Source: Palaemon carinicauda (Eukaryota > Arthropoda > Malacostraca > Decapoda > Palaemonidae). Taken from it: a DNA stretch of 64,000 nt. The translations under genes and the position numbers were made by a program. The stretch spans positions 63,741,747-63,805,746 of the forward strand of contig NC_090739.1 in assembly GCF_036898095.1 (NCBI RefSeq), read 5' to 3'. The notes beneath the pieces are model-generated. The model did not search any database. It saw only the letters and a list, made by a program, of their open reading frames with translations, and was not told the origin of the DNA. Within the stretch, counting starts at the first letter, position 1; the number at the start of each line of letters is the position of its first letter. Positions 23,866-36,307 of the stretch are shown here, piece after piece.

Positions 23866-26235
23866 GTATATTACAGTGGAAAAAAAGTGTTTTTAATTGT
23901 TGTAATCGACATCCTACGCTAACAAAATAACAAATAACTACGAACTGGTTAAGATGCTCAATGAAATGTAACATTATTGTGGAGTTCTTACCTTCGAGAC
24001 AGAAGGTAGCAGCTAATGGCGGTGTGTGCGGAGGAGGAGGAGGAGGGAGAGTGGACGGGGAGGAGAGAGACTTGACGGCAACATGTTCGATACGCAACAC
24101 TTTTGTAACACTACGTAACATAACCTTAACTTTAAATTTAACTTACAGTAAATGAAATTAGCTTACTGAACACAGACTTAAAAATAGAATGTTAATCTTA
24201 TGTTACACTAAACTTAATTCTCCATTTTCTTTTCATTTTCATTTTTTTACTTTTCTTCTTCTTTCGGCTTGGCTCTTTTTGACTCGCTTTCACCTGCACT
24301 TTTTGATGGCCTTTTTAAAAGGAACCTATCTAGGGATGTTTGCTTTTGTCTCCCCTTCAAAATGTGGCGAAAATGATGCACGCAAGTGTCGTCACAATAG
24401 GCTAACGCACGACAACTCGCCAACTTGTCTGGGTGCCTCTTTTCCATAAAATTAGAAAACTCCTGCACTTCGCTAACATGTCTTTGATTTCTGCCATAGA
24501 AAGGCAGCCCTCGTCTTCCACCTCCTCCTCGCTACTGAGCTCCTGCAACACCTCCGAATGTTGCATCTCTGGAGCTCTATCAAGTTGTGTGTCATGAGCT
24601 TTTCCTGGTGATCCTCGACAAGGTCGCTCACGTCTGCCTCCAGCCCCATGGACTTTCCAAGAGACACGACTTCATCACAACAGGTTCGGGGTCATCAGGG
24701 TCTGTCGTATCGAACCCTTCAAAGTCCCTCTCAGTGACGGAAGCTGGCCACAATTTTTTCCACGCTCAGTTAAGAGTTTGTCTTGTGACACCCTGCCATG
24801 CATCGTCAATAATTTTCAAGCAACGTGCGATATTGAAATGTTCCTTCCAAAATTCTCGAAGGGTGAGATTGGTGTTGTCTGTGACATCGAAGCATTTCTT
24901 GAATAAATGGTTCGTGTACAGTTTCTTGAAGTTAGAAATAACTTGTTGGTCCAAGGGCTGGAGGAGTGGCGTGGTGTTGGGCGGGAGATGAAGGGCTTTG
25001 ATGAACCTGAATTCAGCAAGAATGTCCTCTTCGAGACCAGGAGAGTGACCAGGGGCATTGTCGAGGACCAGGACACATTTCAACGGCAGGTTTTTCTCCG
25101 CCAAATATTTTTTGACGGCTGGACTCAAGCACAGATTAACCCATTCTGTGAAGAAATGCCGGGTAACCCAAGCCTTAGCATTAGTGCGCCACATCACTTG
25201 CAGTTTTTCTTTCAAGATCCTTTGGCTCTTGAAAGCACGTGGGTTTTCCGAGTGGTACACCAGCAGTGGCTTGACCTTACAGTCACCGCTGGCATTGGCA
25301 CATATGGCTAGAGTTAACCGGTCCTTCATGGGTTTATGGCCCGGTAGACTCTTCTCCTCTGCTGTGATGAAAATCCTCCTGGGCATTTTCTTCCTTAAAA
25401 GGCCAGTTTCATCGCAGTTGAAGACTTGTTGGGGGATGAAGCCATGTCGGGCAATAACCGAGGCAAAGGTTGTAACGAAGTCCGCCACAGCTTTCGAGTC
25501 GGAACTTCCTGCTTCATCATGCCTCACAACCGAGTGTATCCCAGTCCGTTTTTTTAAATTATCCAGTCAGCCACGACTGGCTTTGAAGGTTTCCGCTGGC
25601 GTCGGTCTCCCCTTTCTTGGCTGCTTGCTTTCCTTACAAGTTATCGTAGATTCTGCTGGCCTTCTCACATATGATCATCTTGGTCACGCTATCTCCTGCC
25701 AACTGTTTCTCCTTATCCAGATTAAAAGAAGCCTCTCCATCTCGTCGTGAATATCACTACACAGCTTGGAAAGGATGGTTACTCCTTTGGAAGGTTTGGT
25801 GCTCTTTTATAGCATCCTTCTGCTTGAGGATGGTACATATAGTAGATGTACTCCTCTCATATTGGCGCACCAGCTCATTCACTCTTACGCCATGCGATTA
25901 TTTCATGCTTCATCTCCATTGTCATCATACGCTTTTTCTTTTCACTACCCTTATTTGCACTCGCTTTGGACCCATTGTTTATTTAATTAATTATGCACTG
26001 ATTCACGCAAAAAATACGTAAAAAAATAAAACAATACGGCCGATGCCGAGATAACTTTACGCGACGGAGATCAGACGGGAAAGACGAAGCGAAGCTGTCT
26101 TTGTGAGCAGCCTCTCGCACATGTGGCCGCATAGGGAACTACCTCGTATCTCAAATTTTTCCTCTCATCTCAGGACAAAAATTTGCTCGGAACTCTCCTT
26201 GTATTTCAATTCTCTCGTATCTCAAGGTATTACTG
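23866..26235 (-). mobile_element. Second Tigger (pogo-type) DNA transposon, decayed
   Basis: The 5' end of the element on the minus strand starts at 26235 with CAGTAATACCTTGAGATACG, a Tigger-like terminal sequence, followed outward by TA (26236-26237). It contains a decayed full-length transposase (25975-24250). I could not find the matching inverted repeat on the left side, which is either lost or lies in 23866-24200. Its terminal sequence differs from the first Tigger (4610-6090), so it is a different family. Confidence 0.65.
24250..25975 (-). pseudogene. Tigger/TIGD-like DDE transposase, frameshifted
   Basis: Translation starts at ATG 25975 with MGPKRVQIR; a frameshift within about 20 codons breaks the helix-turn-helix region. 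The core frame 25527-24766 (253 codons) holds the DDE domain: FNCDETGLLRKKMP (first Asp), VLDNAPGH (second Asp) and LLQPLDQQVISNFK (third acidic residue). The C-terminal tail follows in other frames (24667-24473 and 24468-24247; CHxFRHILKxRQKQTSLDRF-type segment, then a basic end). Catalytic residues survive but the N-terminal DNA-binding part is broken. The protein would cut and paste the element at TA sites. Confidence 0.85.
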
Positions 26236-26331
26236 TAAAGGCCTTGCGCTACTAGTGACTGCCTGAATCTTGATAATTCTTTATTTGGCGTGTCCAGCTT
26301 TTGCCATTATTGTACCCCTACTAAAGGACGA

Positions 26332-26355
26332 GGGTTTGTATTCCCGTTGGAACAA
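26332..26355. repeat. Orphan DIRS terminal fragment
   Basis: GGTTTGTATTCCCGTT followed by GGAACAA matches the terminal block of element C (11862-11893, reverse complement) with a three-base gap. No internal DIRS sequence lies beside it, so it looks like a stray end left by a deletion or recombination. Confidence 0.5.
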
Positions 26356-26459
26356 GTACACGGCTAGTCCTATTTGCCTAACATGGAAAATAATTTTGTA
26401 CATTGGTTATAGTGTAGAATTTCAACATGAAGGTGCTAGAGTTAAGAAATAAAACTCCT

Positions 26460-27648
26460 TTAGATTTATTGCATTTTAATAAAGTAACAGTCATTCATTA
26501 CATAGTAATGTTTATTAATCTCTATAGCAGATCAAGTAAACAGCCAGTCTGAAAAACCTGTTTGGAAAATGGCTTCAATGTACTGCATATGAATTTATTT
26601 TACATATTCGTTATAAATGAAAACAGTTCAAGGCCCATTTATCAGCTTCCTTAAATAAACAAACAGGAACGTCTTTACACTATAAACATTAACTTCACAG
26701 CCAAATAATGGAAGAGATTTGATGTATGATGCATATACTGTACTGGACTGCAAAATCTTACATTCCAAGAATATCAAACCCTGAAATATCTAAATAGCAG
26801 AAAGTCAGTTTTGCCCACATACATGAAAAAGTCCTCTATATTAGTTTTATACTGCCAATAACAGAGTATGAAATGTTTTGACTCCATTTTCATTAAAATT
26901 AGCCTTTTAATTTGATTTGACAGTGTGATATTTTGTAATTTCTCTCTCTTAGAGATGGATAAAGTCCTTGTTGATATAGCACTTTTAAACAAACTAACAG
27001 CAAAGTGTAATGGAGAAATTCTGTTATATAATGAAATAGCTTCCAAAAGAACTTGTGAAATTTCAAGCAGTTTGGTGTATCAATGCCATGCAGAAAGTTA
27101 TAATACCATAGTGATTATAAGATTGTCAATGTATGCTAATGACAGGCACGATGTGGATAATATGTTGGTTAAATTATGTAGTACTGTACTATTTGTAAAA
27201 TGTCTGGTTTCTGACTGTCTACATAAATCTTTGATTTTAGTGACTTACATTAGGAACCATATTTACAGAGCTTATTTCTGTTAGGATAATGTTGCAATAA
27301 ATAAGAATTCTACTTATAGGTTTTAAGTACTTCATATATACAGTATAAACAAGATGCTATAAACAAGTAACTACTGAAATGGAAAATACCTTTCTTATAA
27401 TTTGTGCTCATTAATGAATGATCTTATTTATATGAAAAACTTCAAAAAGTAGGAAGCCTATAATGTGGTGTTTAACTATTGTACTTAACTAAAGCATTTA
27501 TTTGAGTATTCTAGGCTTGGAATAAATTATTCCTCTGAGAATTTCAGAGTTGGATTAACTTGATAAAAATCAGCATCACAGAAACTGAATTACAAGGCGA
27601 ATGTTGTATAGGTATTCATTGTGTTTTTACTCAATACGAGGTAATAAA
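26460..27648 (-). other. Presumed PDPR 3' UTR and downstream sequence
   Basis: AT-rich sequence directly downstream of the PDPR stop codon on the minus strand. Several AATAAA-type signals can be read on the minus strand, but none can be chosen without transcript data. The short open frames here are not supported as genes. Confidence 0.4.
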
Positions 27649-27846
27649 TTATATTTGTGTTGCTCGATAACGATCCTCTTGTGGTTCTGGGAACTTTGTC
27701 GGAAGACTTGGAGAACGCAGGCTGACACTGGCAGAATATCGAAAACCAGCAATGTCGACTTCATATTGGCCAGACATAACATATTCAGGCGTAACATTGA
27801 TCATGTTACCATTCTCATCATAGTTTCTTATGAAACCAAGACAGAC
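27649..27846 (-). CDS. PDPR: PDPR, last coding exon (C-terminus)
   Basis: The exon starts after an AG acceptor (TTAATTAACAG at the junction) at 27846 and runs 65 codons to a TAA at 27649-27651. It begins VCLGFIRNYDENGN and contains EYVMSGQYEVDIAGFRYSA, matching the end of the GCV_T C-terminal barrel of PDPR. There the vertebrate protein has VCLGFVHN and GEYEIDIAGYRF-type segments. PDPR is a mitochondrial matrix FAD-linked relative of dimethylglycine/sarcosine dehydrogenases that tunes the Mg2+ sensitivity of pyruvate dehydrogenase phosphatase. The reading frame joins exactly (phase 0) to the exon at 45482-45682. Confidence 0.9.
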   Translation of the reverse strand, partial: VCLGFIRNYDENGNMINVTPEYVMSGQYEVDIAGFRYSASVSLRSPSLPTKFPEPQEDRYRATQI

Positions 27847-28265
27847 CTGTTAATTATAAATAAATAAGTGAAAAACAATCTGGGCTTGCAAACCCCTACT
27901 GGGTGGGTAGGATGTCAGTGTCAGTACATAGGATGGATCAGCAGGTGGGTAAGACTTATGTCACAGGAGAGATTTATTTTGAAAGGGTGGCTAAAAAAAA
28001 AAAAAAAAAAAAGACATGAAGATAAAAGTACTCTACTGCAAAATACAGGTAGTTGTCGACTTCCGACCAAGATAGAGACCGAGAGACACATCGTAAGTGT
28101 ATCTGGATGAATGTTGTACTTGAAAGTTAAGTTTCCATAGATTTATTATAATATGTTATGATTCGGCAATCATCTAAGTCATATTTTATCATATTTTATC
28201 AATATTTTCTTACTGTATATCATTATTTAATTTTCTTGTTTCATAGTACACTATATACTCTATAA

Positions 28266-28880
28266 AAGCATTTTTGTATTCTATTTTTCAATTTTGGAAG
28301 CATTTTAACAAACAAGAATAACTTAATATTTTGTTTACCCGTGGTTATGGTCAGCTGATCTGAAGGTCACGCTAACGTATCGAAAGATTGCTTACATACG
28401 AATGGTATATTTTTTATATAATTTCTTAATTTATTCATATCTTCATGCAAAATATTACATCAGGACCAATACAGTATGATACAGGATATCACAATTTTCA
28501 CACAGTTTGTTTATAGCCATTATCATTTGTTATCATGCGAATATGTTCTCGCTCTTACTCTGTGTGCGCGCGCGTACGGGTACTTAATTTTTAAAGCTTC
28601 ATACAGTATTTAATTTCTAATTCATTATTAAGCCTTCACATTTCATTAGACATTATTGTATTTAATTTTGGTTTATTAAAGCATGTTTGTATTCTATTTT
28701 TCAATTTCTTGAGCATTTCAATAATCAACAATTTTGATTTACTTTTGGTAGGCATCAACTGACCTCAAGGTCATGCTACTGTATTGTGATTATGCAAATA
28801 AGACAGTGTTGTTTATATAATTTTCTCAACTTATTCAAAATCTCTTCATAATGAATATTACATCAGCACCAATATGTTAT
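28266..28880. repeat. Diverged tandem duplication within the left part of the Tc1-type element
   Basis: The segment at about 28266-28475 (GCATTTTTGTATTCTATTTT ... TTACATCAGGACCAATA) is repeated in diverged form at about 28681-28876 (GCATGTTTGTATTCTATTTT ... TTACATCAGCACCAATA). The offset is about 400 bp. Neither copy encodes protein. Confidence 0.7.
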
Positions 28881-28900
28881 GGGGTATTGGGGTATAAAAC

Positions 28901-29144
28901 GGATTTTGAGCAAAGCGAAAAATCTATTTTTGGGTGATATGGCCATGTCGTCCTGATGGAAGGTTCCTGGCGCGAGTATCCTTAATATAACTTTTAAGGA
29001 TATCGCATAATATCAGGGGACGTATTTCTTGATATGACACATGGCAATCTTCACCCCGCATAGATTTTACGCTTTGAGGGGGAAGAGTGGCAAAATTGAA
29101 GGGGAGCCGTTATCAATATTACCCGGTGGATCGCCTCTGAGTAC
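28901..29144. repeat. Left inverted terminal repeat of outer DIRS
   Basis: Reverse complement of 44201-44502 apart from scattered substitutions and a roughly 90-bp insertion in the right copy. It includes GGCCATGTCGTCCTGATGGA near the outer end. Confidence 0.85.
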
Positions 29145-29257
29145 TTCTATGTCGTAACTATTCCTTGTTGCATTTAAGCATGGATAGCTGCAGATAGAGT
29201 AGTTTTGGGTGGGGACTTCGTTACATAGTTGTATACTCCTTTTTTGAAAGGGAGGGT

Positions 29258-29347
29258 CCATCAGGACGACATGGCCATATCACCCAAAAATAGATTTTTC
29301 GCTTTGCTCAAAATCTATTTTTGGGCTCAGCCATGTCGTCCTGATGA
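29258..29347. repeat. Internal complementary region of outer DIRS
   Basis: The first half is the reverse complement of the outer left end (28908-28960, through GATATGGCCATGTCGTCC). The second half is the reverse complement of the outer right end (44470-44502, GACGACATGGCTGAGCCCAA). The two are joined near 29311. This is the joined-ends template expected in DIRS elements for making circular cDNA. Confidence 0.8.
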
Positions 29348-30074
29348 AAGCTAACCAGAGAATTACTTGAAAGTATTATATCTGTGGGTTTGTATAAGTG
29401 CCTTTACTTTGAATGAGTTCCTTATATGGTCTCCTAGATCTTTATATATGACATTACCGTTATTTGTCATATCCACTAAGCTTGGAACTAGCTTAGGGCT
29501 TCCTGCCCCATGCAGGGAATGTGTCTACTTCGACTATAAGGATTCAAAGTGTGTATCTCCATTGGGATGGACGGTAAATCTCAGAGATTACCTTTTTCAT
29601 CCCTTGGAAATCTGTACTCTGATTTCAAGTTGGGCCCTTCTAGGGCTTAATCAAAACTCTTGTATACTTTATTCAGCTGTAACTGAGATAGCAGCAGTAA
29701 GACGCAAATACGTTTAGTATTTTACATTGTAACTAGATTATCAATTGTAGTTACAATCAGGTATGAATCTGATCTGGCATTGAAAACACATCAGTGTCCA
29801 TATTTTCTCCTGTCGGAAAAATATATAATTTCATCGAAATGATGCCACTCAAAGGAGATGTGAAACCAAATCTGTCTGACTTGTACAGACTTTGGAAATG
29901 CATGAACACCGTGACGCAAAGTTCACTCGGCACTGGTGTTATCGATCAGATATGCACCTATATGGAACAGTGTGTTAATCATCGTTGTGATTTGCAATCG
30001 AGGGTAAATGTACCCATGCACCCGATGCACTGGAAAGTCCCAAAGCAGTTCACTGTTCGTCGCAGGCTTAGACG

Positions 30075-30932
30075 ACGGGTTTTATAAAACTACCCGCCGC
30101 CACTACAACATGTCTTATTAAATATACTTGCTTCTTATAGTGTTGGAAGAACTTCCATGAAGAAGCCATTTTCTTAGGATCCTGAACTGCGGGTGAGCTG
30201 TCAGGATCCGTTCTGTGAATAAGTAGGTGAGCATTGCTCTCAGTTATTTTAGGGATAGATTTTGATCCTGAGGTTTTCCCTCGGAAGAGCTGTCCTTCCT
30301 TGAAGTCTGAAGTTCTACGAAGATAGACCTTAAGACACCCTAATGGGCATAGGGAGACATCTTCCTTCAGTGGGCAGATTCTCCAAGGACCCCACCTTTT
30401 GGTGGGCAGCTCGTTTTTGGCGAGAAAAGTAGAATCGGGGAAAGGATTCAGTCCTCTCTCTTCTGTGAACAGAATATGTCCTACATCCCTGATAGGGCCA
30501 ATAGTTCACTAACTCTAGCCCCTGAAGCTATTGCGAACAGAAAATTGACTTTCTGTGTTAGTTCTTTTAGAGTACAATCCTCATTGTTAGGTTCGAAGCA
30601 TAGTGCAAGACTTTAACCAACGCCCATGTAATGGGCTTTGGAGGGGTTGCCAGCTTGGGTCTAGTGCATGCTTTGGTACCCTAAAAAAAGGTTTCGCATA
30701 TGGGGTCCGCCTCAAAGGCGTATAGAAGAGGTCTAGTCAGGGCCGACTTACACGTGGTTATCGTAGTGGAAGTCAGGCCTCGTTCAAGTAGGTAAAAGAA
30801 GAAAGAGACACAGAAACCTGTTGAAATTTCTGTTGGTCCCCTTGTTTTCACGAGGGTTACCCCTTCCTTCCAAGACAATCCACATTGTCTCCTGGTTGGA
30901 CTTGACTTGTACTCTACAATGAAGTCGGCCAC
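30075..30932 (-). pseudogene. Tyrosine recombinase remnant of outer DIRS
   Basis: Minus strand. The N-domain segment YLLERGLTSTTITTCKSALT lies at 30932-30681. Downstream frames hold ASGARVSELLALSG (the first catalytic Arg region), LAKNELPTKRWGPWRICPL and SLCPLGCLKVYLRRT. Near the end there is a collapsed segment before VVVAAGSFIKPVV in which no HxxR motif can be found. Stops and frame changes make it inactive. Confidence 0.65.
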
Positions 30933-31502
30933 ATTCTTCGAGATCCCAAACTTTTCTTCGCTGCTAGGGCGAAAAAATCATGAGATGCAGGTTGTTGGTT
31001 CTCGAAGATGAAATGTAACAGCTGACTTCTGCACCAGTTTGGATAAAACTGGGTACGGCAGAGGAAACAGCTACAGTTTCAATTCTAGAACTAGAGGAAA
31101 CCAATTGTTTTTGGGCCATTTGGGGGCCACTACAGGAGCTGTTCCTCTCCAGGATCCTTGCTTGTCGAGGACTTTAAGCAGGAGATTGGTTGGTGGAAAC
31201 AGATAAATTCAATTCCATCCGTTCCAGTCGAGAGACATGACGTCTATCGCTTCTGCTTAAGGTTCTCGTAAGGGGCTACATAACGAGATAGTTTCTTGTT
31301 GTCACTCGTTGTGAAGAGGTCGATCTACAGTTCCGGGACTTTAATCGAAAATAAAGGAGAATGAGTCTGCGTCTAGGGACCATTTTGTCTCTATTGGCTT
31401 TCGCCTGGATAGAGCATCCGCCGTCAGATCGCGGAACCCTTGAAGGTGAACTGCTTGATAAATGCCTTCGTCTCTTCCTTGATAGGCGGAAGATGGCTAA
31501 CA

Positions 31503-32740
31503 TCACGTGGTTGATGTGAGGTGAACTCGAGCCTTGTCAATTAGACATATTACTATCACCTCGTTGTTGAAAGCCAATCTGATGTGGACTGTTCTGCGAG
31601 GGGATACTCTTCTCAACATCAGAAGGACTGTCATAGCCTCCAAGATGTTGATGTGGAAGTTTTTTGAACTGGAATGATCAATTTCTTGTCCTTTCCTTTC
31701 ATGCGGATGGCCTCCCCATTCTTTCAGGGAGGCTTCCGTGTGTATCGCCACTGATGTTTGTGGTGGTTGCAAGAGAATTGTCTGTGCTAGGCTCTTATTC
31801 GTTGACCACGGCCTTAATGGCGTGCGCAATCGGGTTAGTGTCAACCTGTTGATCTCTTCGAGCATTTGATGCGTATCTTCTCCAGACTCCTGGCGAATCC
31901 TTTGGCTGTGCTTCTGGTACCGGGTCTGTCACTACTGCGAACCGGAGAGAGCCCAGTACTATTTCCTGTTGGCATTTTGCAATCCTCTTGTGTTGGATTA
32001 GTCTCTTGACAGATGCCACTATTTCTCTCCTCTTCTTTAATAGAATGTAGAGGTGGTGTGACTGCAAGTTCCCATTGAAACTTGTGAGCTGGAGAAAGGC
32101 GAAACTTCTAGCGATTGATCTTCAGGGCCAGGTGTTCCAGGAACTGGATCACCTTTCCGGCCGCTTGCAGACAAGTAGCCTTGGATGCTGCCCGCACCCG
32201 TCAATCGTCCAGGTATGCTACTACCTATAGTCCTTCGGAGCGTAGGTGCTGGACGATCGTGTCCATTAGCATTGTGAATACCATTGGGGATATGTTTAGT
32301 CCGAAGGACACGGCTGTGAAGACAAATTTTGTCTTCTGTAGCCTGAATCCTAGGTAGGAGGAGAGGGGGCGACTGACTGGTAGGTGCCAGTAAGCATCTG
32401 CCAGGTTTAATGAGACTGTATACGCCCCTTTTTTGGTAGAAGGGTCCTTATGTATTGCACTGTAAGCATCTGGAACTTCTTGTTCTAGATGAACTTGTCT
32501 CCTAGAATGACTCTGGGTTTGACCGAGTTTCTCTTGGGAACACAAAACAGCCTTCCCTGGAATTTTGATGGACTTCGCTTTCCTCATTACCTTCTTGTTC
32601 AAGAGTTCTGAGGTATATTCTTTCAATAAGGGGGTGAAGTGTTGGAAGAATTTTGGAAAGGTTGATTTTTGTTCCATTTCCAACCAAGTCCATTCGTAAT
32701 TTGACTGTGGACCAAGGGATCGAAGGTCCAACGATCCCAA
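31503..32740 (-). pseudogene. RT-RNase H remnant of outer DIRS
   Basis: Frame 32740-32225 carries the RT palm start (YTVSLNLADAYWHLPVS) and FGLNISPMVFTMLMD. The YLDD box follows at about 32203-32214 but is immediately followed by a stop. Frames to 31865 are broken. RNase H is recognised at 31865-31503 (SVAIHTEASLKEWGG, FHINILEAMTVLLML, FNNEVIVICLID); the first Asp is changed to Glu and the second Asp to Asn, both expected to kill activity. Confidence 0.75.
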
Positions 32741-32949
32741 AAGTGGAAAAGTCTGCCTCCTACCTGGAACCTCTCATTGTTTAGAGGTTCCTGAGGACAT
32801 GTTTCCGTGACCGCGTCCTCCTCCATCCTTGGGGGATTTCCGGAGGGTCCTCTTTTTGGGCCCTTACCTTTGTAGGGACGAAAGGTGGTCGAGTGCTTTT
32901 CAAAGCCTGGATTAAATACAGGCGACTGGCTACCAGCTGATGAGAAACC

Positions 32950-33900
32950 ATCTGGAAGGTGGTTTACGGCTGGACTACCATTTGAGGCACCGTGGTTATG
33001 GTCACGGTCGGAAATTGTGCAGTTCTAATGATGATTTCCTCTTTGAGGACATGCCCCATTTTTGGGGCAGGTTCCCATTCTCCGTGGTGGCTTTGGTAAT
33101 GACTTCTTGGACTACTACCTGTGGGAAAGGGTCTACGCCCCAGATACATGATGAAATCAGTTTTCTGGGTTCGTGTTTCACCGTTGTTGCGGCAAACACA
33201 TGCTCTTTACCAGTCCTTTTTTGACCTGAGAAAAGTCTACAAATCCATCGCAAGGGTGGGGCATTATTAAAGGCCTGTACGCATTTCTAAGCAGTTCTGA
33301 TGAGACAGGGAAGCGGCAAGACTATCTTTTGTCTCCTGTTCCCTTTTCCAAGGATGGTTTAGCCACTTTGGCAGGTTCTCATTAAACTGCTAGCCTGCTA
33401 TCTCCGGATCCAACTTTAAGACGGAGAAGGTTAGATGTACCTCTTTCCACTTCTCCTCGCAGGTGGGCACAGCTAGAGACAATGGTTTGCATTTCTCTAG
33501 GATTGGGCAGGGTTTGCCCTCTTTGACTGCTCTCATGACACAGTCTAGGGCTTTCCCCGAAAGGGGGAATGCTCAGGAGGAAGGAGCAATGAATGTTGGA
33601 TGCTTCTTGCTCAATGCTGAGACTTTGGAGTTAGTATATCCGGCCCCTTTCTGGGTCTTGGTAAGGATGGCTTGTGCCTTGTTATGTTCGAGGACAATGA
33701 CTTCCTTCGGTATAGTCTCCTCGCGGGATGTTGGTTCATCTCGCAGTCTCACGTAGCAATCTGGGTACGCTGAAAGCTGGGCCAGAATTGAAGCTCTTCA
33801 AGGGGATTAGACCCCAACTTCTAGGAGATGTAAAGCTTCCCATTCAACATGGGCATGTGTTCCATCTACCTCCAGGGGTTGGTTTGGAGCAGTGAGGGAG
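32950..33900 (-). pseudogene. Gag remnant of outer DIRS
   Basis: Minus-strand pieces align by eye with the gag of the inner DIRS. The 33253-33002 frame has EHVFAATTVKHEPRKLISS, matching KHVLSEATIRHEPNKLIKA in the inner element. Upstream pieces at about 33780-33460 correspond to the inner segment around PKETVIFPKEKAQS. Several stops are present. The homology places the two elements in related but distinct families. Confidence 0.65.
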
Positions 33901-34218
33901 GTCAGATATTTTAAGGGGCTTAGCGGAGCCCCTAGAAGTGCCAGGGAGCATGAGACCTGCACATCTTGTGGCCACCAAAGTCCCTACTTTTGTGGTAGCA
34001 GAACAGGACTGCACACTTCACCTTAGTCTCCTCCTGTAAGGAAAGAGAGAGTGAAATGAGTATAGGGTAATTTACCTCACTGATAAAATTACACATGCAT
34101 AAAATAGTATACTTTACTATTATTTACCATAGCTTAGGATAGTAAGCTAGAAAAGAAGAAGGAAAGACACATATCTGTGTTTCCCCTCCAGGCAATTGCT
34201 GTGACCTACAATATTAAT

Positions 34219-34500
34219 ATTTCTGGGCTCAATCCCTGTGCCGCGCAGTGAAATGCTCCTTATGCACCATTTCAAAGGAATATAACTGCTAATATTACCA
34301 GAGAAAAAATGTAAAGGAATGCTAGGTTGAACTAGCTCGCTCACCTAATGGTGTCGGTATAGACTGGGGCGAAATACCAGAGGTCTCGTACCATTTAGAC
34401 TTCTCCTCTTCGAAATCCCCCAATAGTGAGGTGCCGTTCAACCTCCCCTGCCTCGCAGACCAGTACTACTAACTCAACCCACGCTTGCCCATCACTCCTT
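34219..34500. repeat. Left inverted terminal repeat of inner DIRS
   Basis: Exact reverse complement of 41999-42280 by eye. The outer end reads ATTTCTGGGCTCAATCCCTG. Identity of the two repeats fits a recent insertion, though DIRS replication can also homogenise the ends. Confidence 0.95.
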
Positions 34501-36183
34501 TCAAGCACCTGATTCATATAAGTCCAAGTATTTTATTGTCGTGATTTTCATTGGATTTATCATCAACTTTCTCTCGATGGCCGATTCCCTAGATAAGTAC
34601 CTTATCCATGAGTTGTTAGCGAGTTTGGGCAGTGTAATCTTTGTTTTTATTATTGAGAAGTGTTTATATATGAGCGGCGGCCCCGTTCTTACTTTCGCCT
34701 CTGCCCTTTGTCTCGTTAGTTCGTCCGTCTTTAATATTCGTTCGAACCTTTAGGAGTTTTTTCCTTATATTCATATAGTACACCGACTTTATGCTTTCAT
34801 ATAGCATTTATTTTATGTTGTCCTATGATATCGGTGTTAGCGTTTCATCAGGAGTAGGTTATGTTGGTATGCCTGCATTCGTGCATGTTGGTGGATAGCG
34901 TCACCATTGAGATTGTTTCGCTAGTTCTAGGAGCTTTAATTTCGACCATCTCACTTATTATTAGTAAAACCTTTTGTTTTATTACGCTCCACCTAGTTTT
35001 ACGTTTGGTTCGAGTGGGACTCTCGCGTATTTTGTTGTTTTTACTGTTCGATCTACCGCTTCAGTAACTAGGTTGGTACCCCTGCTTTCCATCGCCTGAT
35101 GGCGTCATGCTCCTCCCTTACTACTCGCCCGAGTCCCTCTCTCGCCATATTTTTTCTGCATGCCTGACCTTACTTACGTGATTTCGCTTTTAATTCATTA
35201 ATTATTTTTATGTATTTGTGCATTGATATTATATTTATTGCTTACTCCGTTATGATCATATTTTTGGGATTTTCATGTCATGATTGAGGGGATCTCCAGT
35301 TGGTAGCCCTGTCTACCACTGCGCACTGGCGATTTCCCGGTACCATTCCCCCCCCCCAACAAGTTGGGGAGGCTATTCCATCCCCCCCCCCTTCAGTGTA
35401 CACCCTTCCTCTCACTCGATGGTTGTTGGTTATGATTTACGGGTCAAGTATGCTTGTACCTCAGTCTTCCATCAACGTTCCGACATATTGAGGACTGAGT
35501 ATACCAACGGGGTATGACTTAGTCTCATTCATTCATACCGGGCGGTTTCGTCTTCCCCCTCCCGTCGTCCCGATTGGCCATCGGTCGGGGAGGGGGAAGG
35601 CCGGGACCACCGGGGACTATCACACGTGATTAGTCGGTATAACTGCACCTTGGTGTAACCTTGCTTTTAGCTACGGTTGTTAGAATGAGCACTTATATTA
35701 GGAGTGTCCCCACCTACGGTACCTCCTGCTATTATCGTCCGTATAGGACTTATTATATCCCATATCATTATATTATATTCTACATGAATCATTACCTTTG
35801 TCCCGGTACCTCCGGTAAGGTAGGGGGGTTCCACTGGCTCCCCCCGCGCTCTCCCGTTGTACCCTCCCGTCTTCAGACATCGGAGCCGCCGGGCTCTTAA
35901 CTACAAGATCGGTTGACACTGACACGGTTTTGATTAATATCCTCCCTCCGGGAGCCCTATTCATTACAGACATTAGTTTTAGATCATAATTGGCGTTTTC
36001 TATTTATGTACTTTAAGGATGTATCTTAGGTACTTTAAGTTACTTTAAGTTTACTTACCAACCCTGTTCCCCGGCCCCGGGGGCCCCGGAACCAGTTATG
36101 ATTATATATTCATCACTGTTTTTTGCATCCTTTTTCATACCCGGCTCTGCCGGATTGCTCTTGGAATAGTCTCAGTTCTCTGC
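34501..36183 (+). other. 5' non-coding region of inner DIRS
   Basis: T-rich and C-rich sequence between the left repeat and gag. It includes C runs at 35346-35354 and 35380-35390. No conserved protein is seen. It probably holds the promoter and leader. A pyrimidine tract ending TTTTACAG at 36291 directly before the proposed gag start may be an intron acceptor in the leader. Confidence 0.5.
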
Positions 36184-36307
36184 ATGTTTAGTCTAAGGCT
36201 ATACATTTATTTTATTAACTGGCAGGTCCTGGACCCTCCGGGACCCCTTATAGAGAAACTAGTAGATGCTCATGGACTATTCCTTTTACAGGTGGTCCGT
36301 TGCCGGA

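Noticed and set aside
29794..30087. Plus-strand 97-codon frame
   Set aside because: It is opposite the decayed recombinase end of the outer DIRS and has no recognisable domain.
34541..35067. Hydrophobic plus-strand frames resembling membrane proteins
   Set aside because: They lie in the T-rich leader of the inner DIRS; T-rich DNA naturally gives Phe/Leu/Val-rich frames.
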